From positions 1-5,498 of the forward strand of contig JAHEXM010000035.1 in the NCBI GenBank assembly GCA_023252115.1: 5,498 nt of DNA, written 5' to 3'. The stretch's first letter is position 1. Every line of letters begins with the position of its first letter. Shown in pieces: positions 1 through 5,498 of this stretch. The notes beneath the pieces were generated by a model. It searched no databases. It was not told the DNA's origin and worked only from the letters and a program-made list of their open reading frames with translations. The translations under genes were made by a program, and so were the position numbers. Origin of the DNA: Micrococcales bacterium. Its GTDB lineage: Bacteria; Actinomycetota; Actinomycetes; S36-B12; UBA10799.

Positions 1-665
1 GGGTTAGTCAGACTTCCCGTGTATCGCAGTGAGCCGGTCAGTGGCGTAATGAGCTTTGCCCAGTTGACAGTAGCCGCGATCGCGTCGTCTTCACCGGGCT
101 GAACCTTGCCAGCGGCGTCAATGAATGGCTGCCATGCTGGACTCGCAGCGCCCGGAGTAACAAACGTTGCGATTGCAGCGACAGTTCCATCAGCGTTCTT
201 GTTCACCCAATGGAATTCGATTGGGTAGGTCTTACCGCTTATCAGGGTTTCAGCAGGTGCATGGAAATGGACTTGCTCAAGCTGATACGCCTTTCCGTTC
301 ACTGTGACTGCGCTCCCTGGGGGTGCTGTCATTTGGATCTTGTGGCCGTCGTTGACGACCATCCCAAAACTGCCGTGGTAGTTCGCAGTAGGCGTAGGTT
401 CATTCCCGGCAGTTGGCGGCGGCACATCGATTGGTGACTGCTCTTTGCCTTGCGAACAGGCTGAGTAGCTCGGCGACAGGCTGCCCCAGGCGCTGGGTCC
501 ATTCGCACCTGAGTAGCTCCACGCTGGCAACGAGCCGGAGGAACCGCTCTGCGCTGCTTCCGAGGAAGAGGCACTCGGGGAGCTGCTGCCGCCTCCCGAT
601 GAGCAAGCTGCGAGCGCAAGGACGGTACACGAGGCGGCGATGAATGCAACTGATCGTTTGTTCAT
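1..665 (-). CDS. Alpha-class carbonic anhydrase, lipoprotein, 3' end cut by window edge
   Basis: Zinc enzyme interconverting CO2 and bicarbonate, predicted on the outer face of the membrane. There are 221 codons visible and the frame runs off the window at position 1. Residues 1-20 form a lipoprotein signal peptide (K3-R4, a hydrophobic stretch, lipobox L18-A19-A20-C21), followed by a Ser/Gly-rich tether to about residue 45. The catalytic domain opens with W49-S-Y-S-G and G56-P-S-A-W-G. It continues with C70 and Q76-S-P-I-D. Zinc ligands H133 and H135 (VHFH) and H152 (EFH) have the 17-residue second-to-third spacing of bacterial alpha-CAs. Gate residue E139 and E150 are present, and H108 in NDGH matches the proton-shuttle position. 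The visible end, RYTGSLTNP, begins the conserved GSLTxPPC active-site motif; the usual disulfide partner of C70 would lie just beyond the edge. One deviation: HxPSE is HAPAE-T here. It starts 34 nt after leuA on the same strand, so co-transcription is possible. ATG at 665 gives the complete signal peptide, though no clear Shine-Dalgarno precedes it. Confidence 0.93.
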   Translation of the reverse strand, partial: MNKRSVAFIAASCTVLALAACSSGGGSSSPSASSSEAAQSGSSGSLPAWSYSGANGPSAWGSLSPSYSACSQGKEQSPIDVPPPTAGNEPTPTANYHGSFGMVVNDGHKIQMTAPPGSAVTVNGKAYQLEQVHFHAPAETLISGKTYPIEFHWVNKNADGTVAAIATFVTPGAASPAWQPFIDAAGKVQPGEDDAIAATVNWAKLITPLTGSLRYTGSLTN

Positions 666-672
666 GGCCAGC

Positions 673-678
673 ACAATA
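673..678 (-). promoter_or_regulatory. Possible -10 box for a leaderless carbonic anhydrase transcript
   Basis: On the minus strand TATTGT (TAnnnT) ends 7 nt before the ATG at 665. That spacing would let transcription start at or next to the start codon, in line with the missing Shine-Dalgarno. No -35 element is visible, and a TAnnnT hexamer can occur by chance. The gene could equally be read through from leuA, because the 34-nt gap contains no convincing terminator. Confidence 0.25.
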
Positions 679-699
679 GCGACCAGCCACTCGGACGAG

Positions 700-2557
<1,858 letters not shown>

Positions 2558-2576
<19 letters not shown>

Positions 2577-2605
2577 CTAAGGAGCAGGAGACGGTGATGT
2601 GCCAC
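2558..2605 (-). CDS. leuA leader peptide with four consecutive Leu codons
   Basis: A 15-codon minus-strand ORF reads MAHHRLLLLSCRGRA, with GTG start at 2605 and TGA at 2560-2558. Codons 6-9 (2590-2579) are CTC CTG CTC CTT, a leucine run placed immediately before the first palindrome of the attenuator, as expected of an amino-acid sensor. The GTG sits exactly at the transcription start predicted from the -10 box, so the peptide would be translated from a leaderless mRNA. The same frame extends upstream to ATG 2641 (27 aa), but no Shine-Dalgarno precedes that codon and it lies upstream of the predicted transcription start. The product is presumably non-functional as a protein: translation speed through the Leu codons is the signal. 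Confidence 0.75.
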
Positions 2606-2611
2606 GTGTTT

Positions 2612-2620
2612 AGAGTAGCA
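2612..2620 (-). promoter_or_regulatory. leuA promoter, extended -10
   Basis: Minus-strand TGC-TACTCT matches the extended -10 pattern TGnTAnnnT. Six bases (AAACAC) separate it from GTG 2605, so with a hexamer at -12 to -7 the transcription start is the G of the leader-peptide start codon. No TTGACA-like -35 is seen at the right distance, which fits an extended -10 promoter and leaves room for an activator at the adjacent inverted repeat. Confidence 0.6.
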
Positions 2621-2637
2621 ATACAGGTCGCTGTGCC

Positions 2638-2658
2638 GCATTGTGACTTTGACAATGC
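2638..2658. promoter_or_regulatory. 21-bp inverted repeat, candidate operator between leuA and leuB promoters
   Basis: GCATTGT-N7-ACAATGC is a perfect 7-bp inverted repeat with a 7-bp centre. It covers about -33 to -53 of the predicted leuA start and about -53 to -73 of the predicted leuB start. That is a typical place for a dimeric regulator acting on divergent genes. Corynebacterium LtbR (IclR family) controls leuB and leuCD, but I cannot say that this repeat matches its site. A protein operator is inferred only from symmetry and position. Confidence 0.45.
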
Positions 2659-2698
2659 CGCCGAAGTCCCACGCTCAAGGACTCCAAAATTCGCCCAG

Positions 2699-2704
2699 TA
2701 CGCT
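2699..2704 (+). promoter_or_regulatory. Possible leuB -10 box, leaderless transcript
   Basis: TACGCT (TAnnnT) ends 7 nt before ATG 2712. No Shine-Dalgarno precedes that ATG, and a transcript starting at or beside the start codon would explain this. No -35 element is seen at normal spacing. A good TTGACA at 2649-2654 is too far away, at 44 nt, to serve this box. Confidence 0.4.
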
Positions 2705-2711
2705 ACTGAGC

Positions 2712-3767
2712 ATGTCGGGTGCATACGAGCTAGCAGTTATTCCAGGTGACGGTGTTGGAATCGAGGTTACGGCCGAAGCTCTGAAAGTTCTTGAGGCCGC
2801 CGCCGCTCCCGACAATGTGACCTTCAAGCTAACTGAGTACGAGCTCGGTGCTCGCCAGTACAACAAGACTCAAGAAGCACTACCCGATTCGGTTTTGGCC
2901 GAGATCGCTCAGCAGGATGCGATCTTGCTAGGGGCAGTGGGCGATCCGAGTGTTCCGCCAGGGGTTCTTGAGCGTGGGTTGCTGTTACGAATGCGCTTCG
3001 AACTCGATCACGCGGTCAACTTGCGCCCCGTCAAACTGCTGCCGGGCGTCGTTTCGCCGGTGTCGAGCGCAACGCCCGAAAATGTCGACATGATCGTCTG
3101 TCGTGAAGGCACCGAGGGCTTGTACTGCGGGGCCGGCGGGTTCTTGCGAAAAAACACCCGCCACGAAGTCGCAACAGAAGAGAGCATCAACACCTGGTAC
3201 GGCGTCGAGCGCATTGTCCGAGACGCATTCACCCGTGCGCAGCAGCGTCCGCGCAAGAAACTCACGCTGGTCCACAAAACGAATGTCCTGGTTCATGCCG
3301 GAAACCTGTACCAGCGAGTAGTCAATGCCGTGGCACCGGAGTTCCCCGACGTCACGGCCGATTACTGCCACGTGGATGCGGCAACCATTTACTTTTTAAC
3401 CGATCCCGGGCGCTTCGACGTCATCGTGACCGACAACATGTTTGGCGACATCCTGACTGACATTGGCGCCGCGCTTGCCGGTGGAATCGGCCTTGCCGCA
3501 TCGGGCAACTTAAACGTTGACGGGACCGGGCCGTCAATGTTTGAGCCAGTGCATGGTTCAGCACCCGATATTGCTGGTCAAGGCAAAGCTGACCCGACGG
3601 CGGCCGTTATGTCAGCCGCAATGTTGCTCAATCAGTTGGGTGAGACGGCTGCAGGGAGCCGAATTGAGCGAGCCGTCGCGGCCGATCTCGCCTCCCGAGG
3701 AACCCGCACAAGATCGACAACCGAAATCGGGGATGCGCTCGCGTTGGCAACATCGGAGAATGGCTGA
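2712..3767 (+). CDS. leuB: 3-isopropylmalate dehydrogenase
   Basis: NAD-dependent oxidative decarboxylation of 3-isopropylmalate to 2-ketoisocaproate, the third reaction of the leucine branch, in the cytosol. It is 351 aa, close to the usual 340-360. The N terminus has the fold's [12 protein letters not shown] nucleotide-binding start (8-19). Substrate-binding arginines are R95 and R105 in [16 protein letters not shown] and R131 in CREGTEG, with Y138 following. The catalytic Lys is K189 in VHKTNV. Metal-binding acids are D222 (HVDAATIY), D246 and D250 ([11 protein letters not shown]). [19 protein letters not shown] (278-296) is the adenine-binding signature. The TDNMFGD form and overall sequence resemble mycobacterial LeuB. 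Start: ATG 2712 matches the family N terminus. GTG 2643 would add 23 residues with no resemblance to the family and would lie in the inverted repeat. The gene is divergent from leuA and first in a pair with ilvE. Confidence 0.96.
   Translation: MSGAYELAVIPGDGVGIEVTAEALKVLEAAAAPDNVTFKLTEYELGARQYNKTQEALPDSVLAEIAQQDAILLGAVGDPSVPPGVLERGLLLRMRFELDHAVNLRPVKLLPGVVSPVSSATPENVDMIVCREGTEGLYCGAGGFLRKNTRHEVATEESINTWYGVERIVRDAFTRAQQRPRKKLTLVHKTNVLVHAGNLYQRVVNAVAPEFPDVTADYCHVDAATIYFLTDPGRFDVIVTDNMFGDILTDIGAALAGGIGLAASGNLNVDGTGPSMFEPVHGSAPDIAGQGKADPTAAVMSAAMLLNQLGETAAGSRIERAVAADLASRGTRTRSTTEIGDALALATSENG
3755..3758 (+). promoter_or_regulatory. ilvE Shine-Dalgarno inside the leuB 3' end
   Basis: GGAG lies in the last codons of leuB. 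It is 10 nt before ATG 3769 but only 1 nt before the in-frame ATG 3760. This decides for ATG 3769 and suggests translational coupling of the two genes. Confidence 0.6.
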
Positions 3768-3768
3768 C

Positions 3769-4872
3769 ATGACTGATCTCTTTCAGGTTGAGCTGAACAC
3801 CAGCCCAGTCGCCGATGCCGTTCGCGATTCGATTCTTGCCGAGCCTGGTTTCGGTCGGTACGTAACAGATCACATGGCGCGTGCGGTGTGGACGAAAGAC
3901 CGCGGGTGGCATACACCCGAACTGGTTCCGTATCAGCCATTGGCGATTGATCCTGCCACCAACTTTGTGCATTACGGTCAGTCGATTTTTGAGGGGCTCA
4001 AAGCGTATCGCCAATTGGATGACTCAATCGTCACGTTTCGAGCAGATCGCAATGCACAACGGTTTCGGAAATCCGCGGGACGTCTCGCGATGCCAGAGTT
4101 ACCGGACGAGTATTTCTTGGGTTCAATCGACGCTTTGTTGAAATACGACAATGCCTGGGTTCCAGGCGGCGAAGACCGCTCGTTGTATCTGCGCCCGTTC
4201 ATGTTTGGCACCGAAGTTGGTCTGGGAGTCAAGCCGTCCGACAGCTACCTGTACCTGCTCATTGCTTCGCCGTGTGGTCCTTACTTCCCGCAGGGAGTTA
4301 AACCGGTGTCGGTTTGGCTGTGCGAGGACTACGTGCGAGCAGCGCCTGGCGGCACCGGCGAAGCAAAGTGCGCTGGCAACTACGCAGCATCATTAGTTGC
4401 GCAGGCCGAGGCAATTGATCACGGTTGCGACCAAGTGGTGTGGCTCGATGCTGCGGAACACAGCTGGGTCGAAGAAATGGGTGGCATGAACCTTTTCTTC
4501 GTTCATGGAACCGGACCAGGCGCGAAGTTGGTGACACCTGAACTCACCGGTGCGCTCCTCGAAGGAATAACGCGCGACTCGATCCTGACCCTCGCGAAGG
4601 ACCTAGGCTACGAAGTAGCCCAAGAACGAGTCAGTGTCAGTGACTGGCGTAAAGGCAACGAGAGTGGCGAAATCAGCGAGGTTTTTGCTTGCGGTACCGC
4701 GGCCGTCATTACTCCGGTGGGCGAAGTCAAGGGCCGTAATGGCAGTTGGACTGTCGGCGATGGAACGCCGGGCGCAATTACCCTGCAGCTCCGGCAAGCG
4801 CTGCTCGACATTCAGACCGGAGCTCAGCCTGACCCTTACGGCTGGACTCACCGCATCCAAATGTCTGCCTGA
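3769..4872 (+). CDS. ilvE: Branched-chain amino acid aminotransferase
   Basis: PLP-dependent fold-type IV transaminase that converts the 2-keto acids of leucine, isoleucine and valine to the amino acids, with glutamate as amino donor. It is 367 aa, the usual length for the long actinobacterial form. Visible features are EPGFGRYVTDHM (25-36), HYGQSIFEGLKAYR (68-81), FRADRNAQRFRKSAGRLAMPELP (90-112), LYLRPF (139-144), catalytic lysine K200 in GTGEAKCAGNYAASL, the class-IV signature EMGGMNLFF (236-244), and the phosphate-binding region EVFACGTAAVITPV (304-317). The sequence after the Lys is C-A-G-N, where mycobacterial IlvE has F-G-G-N; this is mild and probably neutral. ATG 3760 is a possible start that would overlap leuB by 8 nt, but spacing to GGAG favours 3769, leaving a 1-nt gap after the leuB stop. 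It is likely co-transcribed with leuB. The gene downstream converges, so the operon ends here, though no clear terminator is visible. Confidence 0.96.
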   Translation: MTDLFQVELNTSPVADAVRDSILAEPGFGRYVTDHMARAVWTKDRGWHTPELVPYQPLAIDPATNFVHYGQSIFEGLKAYRQLDDSIVTFRADRNAQRFRKSAGRLAMPELPDEYFLGSIDALLKYDNAWVPGGEDRSLYLRPFMFGTEVGLGVKPSDSYLYLLIASPCGPYFPQGVKPVSVWLCEDYVRAAPGGTGEAKCAGNYAASLVAQAEAIDHGCDQVVWLDAAEHSWVEEMGGMNLFFVHGTGPGAKLVTPELTGALLEGITRDSILTLAKDLGYEVAQERVSVSDWRKGNESGEISEVFACGTAAVITPVGEVKGRNGSWTVGDGTPGAITLQLRQALLDIQTGAQPDPYGWTHRIQMSA

Positions 4873-4898
4873 AAACTAACTAGCGCAAGTTGTTGGTG

Positions 4899-5498
4899 CT
4901 ACAGGTAGGACAGACGCATTGCGTTGCGGATGACGGTGTACACCTGCGGATCGGTCATCAGGCCAACATGTCCCACTCGCTCAACGTGATGGGCCGAATC
5001 AACAGGCAATGGTCTGCGCTTGCCGGACCATGATTTGCCAGTTGCGCTGACCGGAGTGACCAGAATGTCACCGATTGCATCGGCTACTGGTCCGAGTGAA
5101 CGGGAAGGCAGCGTTGCTGCAATGAAGTGGTAGTTGGCATTCGGCAGCAAAGTGATATCGACGTGGTCCTGGACGTTTCGGTGGTTCACGTCTTCGCTCG
5201 CATGATCTTGCGGCGAAACCGATCCATGACGCAGGTCCTTTATTCCAGCACTGCGCCGATTTGCCAGCCGAGCAAGTGGCTTGGTGATCGGGTGCTGATC
5301 GATGAGCGAGATAGCTACGTTGGCAGATCGTTCCAAAGCAGTACCACGGTGCGGTGAACCCAGGCAAAAAACCTCATCGACAAGATTGACCCAGAAGTAG
5401 TTCGAGTTCAGTCCAACTTCGCACGCACGATGGATAGCGAGCCCACCCATTGAATGGCCCACCAGGGTGAGCCGCTCCACGTCCACGGGCCACGCGAG
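4899..5498 (-). CDS. Alpha/beta-hydrolase, lipase/esterase type, 5' end cut by window edge
   Basis: The frame is open to the window edge at 5498, giving 199 visible residues; the true start lies outside, so GTG 5486 is only an internal codon. The sequence begins at the strand leading into the nucleophile elbow: LTLVGHSMGG with the catalytic serine at visible residue 16. EVFCLGSPHRGT (about 42-53) follows, a motif seen after the elbow in lipase and PGAP1-like hydrolases. The acid is probably the Asp of GDILVTPVSA (residue 144), and the base the His of VGHVGLMTDPQVY (residue 177), so the triad appears complete in Ser-Asp-His order. The nucleophile usually lies near residue 80-150, so a third or more of the protein is missing. 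Substrate and cell location (signal peptide) cannot be judged. It converges on ilvE with a 26-nt gap and has no evident link to leucine synthesis. Confidence 0.85.
   Translation of the reverse strand, partial: LAWPVDVERLTLVGHSMGGLAIHRACEVGLNSNYFWVNLVDEVFCLGSPHRGTALERSANVAISLIDQHPITKPLARLANRRSAGIKDLRHGSVSPQDHASEDVNHRNVQDHVDITLLPNANYHFIAATLPSRSLGPVADAIGDILVTPVSATGKSWSGKRRPLPVDSAHHVERVGHVGLMTDPQVYTVIRNAMRLSYL

Noticed and set aside
2649..2654. TTGACA as a leuB -35 box
   Set aside because: No acceptable -10 hexamer lies 16-19 nt downstream, the TACGCT box is 44 nt away, and the TTGACA is partly explained by the inverted repeat.
2643..2711. GTG 2643 as the leuB start (23 extra residues)
   Set aside because: The extension has no Shine-Dalgarno, does not resemble LeuB N termini, and covers the inverted repeat and the predicted leuB -10 box.
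3517..3768. Long N-terminal extension of ilvE inside leuB (start at 3517)
   Set aside because: It overlaps well-conserved leuB coding sequence in another frame, and IlvE homology begins only near ATG 3769.
4881..4901. Stem TAGCGC/GTGCTA between the convergent ilvE and hydrolase genes as a terminator
   Set aside because: Only 6 bp including a G-U pair, a 9-nt loop and no U-run on either side; too weak to call.

Overview
The window looks like chromosomal DNA from an actinobacterium of moderate G+C (about 55% by eye, not counted). LeuA, LeuB and IlvE all read like the actinobacterial versions of these enzymes as I remember them from mycobacteria. The promoters, where visible, are TAnnnT -10 boxes placed so that transcripts would begin at or next to start codons, which is also typical of this phylum. 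A lower-G+C or aquatic actinobacterial lineage is possible, but the genus cannot be fixed from this sequence.

Layout: (1) 1-665, minus strand: a lipoprotein alpha-class carbonic anhydrase whose 3' end is cut by the window edge. (2) 700-2469, minus strand: leuA, 2-isopropylmalate synthase. (3) 2470-2711: the divergent control region. On the minus strand it holds an extended -10 promoter, a predicted 15-codon leader peptide with four consecutive leucine codons, and a set of mutually exclusive RNA pairings ending at the leuA Shine-Dalgarno. It also holds a 21-bp inverted repeat between the two divergent promoters and a probable leaderless start for leuB. (4) 2712-3767 and 3769-4872, plus strand: leuB (3-isopropylmalate dehydrogenase) and ilvE (branched-chain aminotransferase), separated by 1 nt. 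(5) 4899-5498, minus strand, convergent: the C-terminal part of an alpha/beta-hydrolase (lipase/esterase type), cut at its 5' end by the window edge.

Together leuA, leuB and ilvE supply the first, third and last steps of leucine synthesis: 2-ketoisovalerate to 2-isopropylmalate, 3-isopropylmalate to 2-ketoisocaproate, and 2-ketoisocaproate to leucine. The isomerase leuCD must lie elsewhere. The most interesting part is the leuA leader. It has no intrinsic terminator, but its pairings suggest that leucine-dependent ribosome stalling on the leader peptide controls access to the leuA ribosome-binding site.
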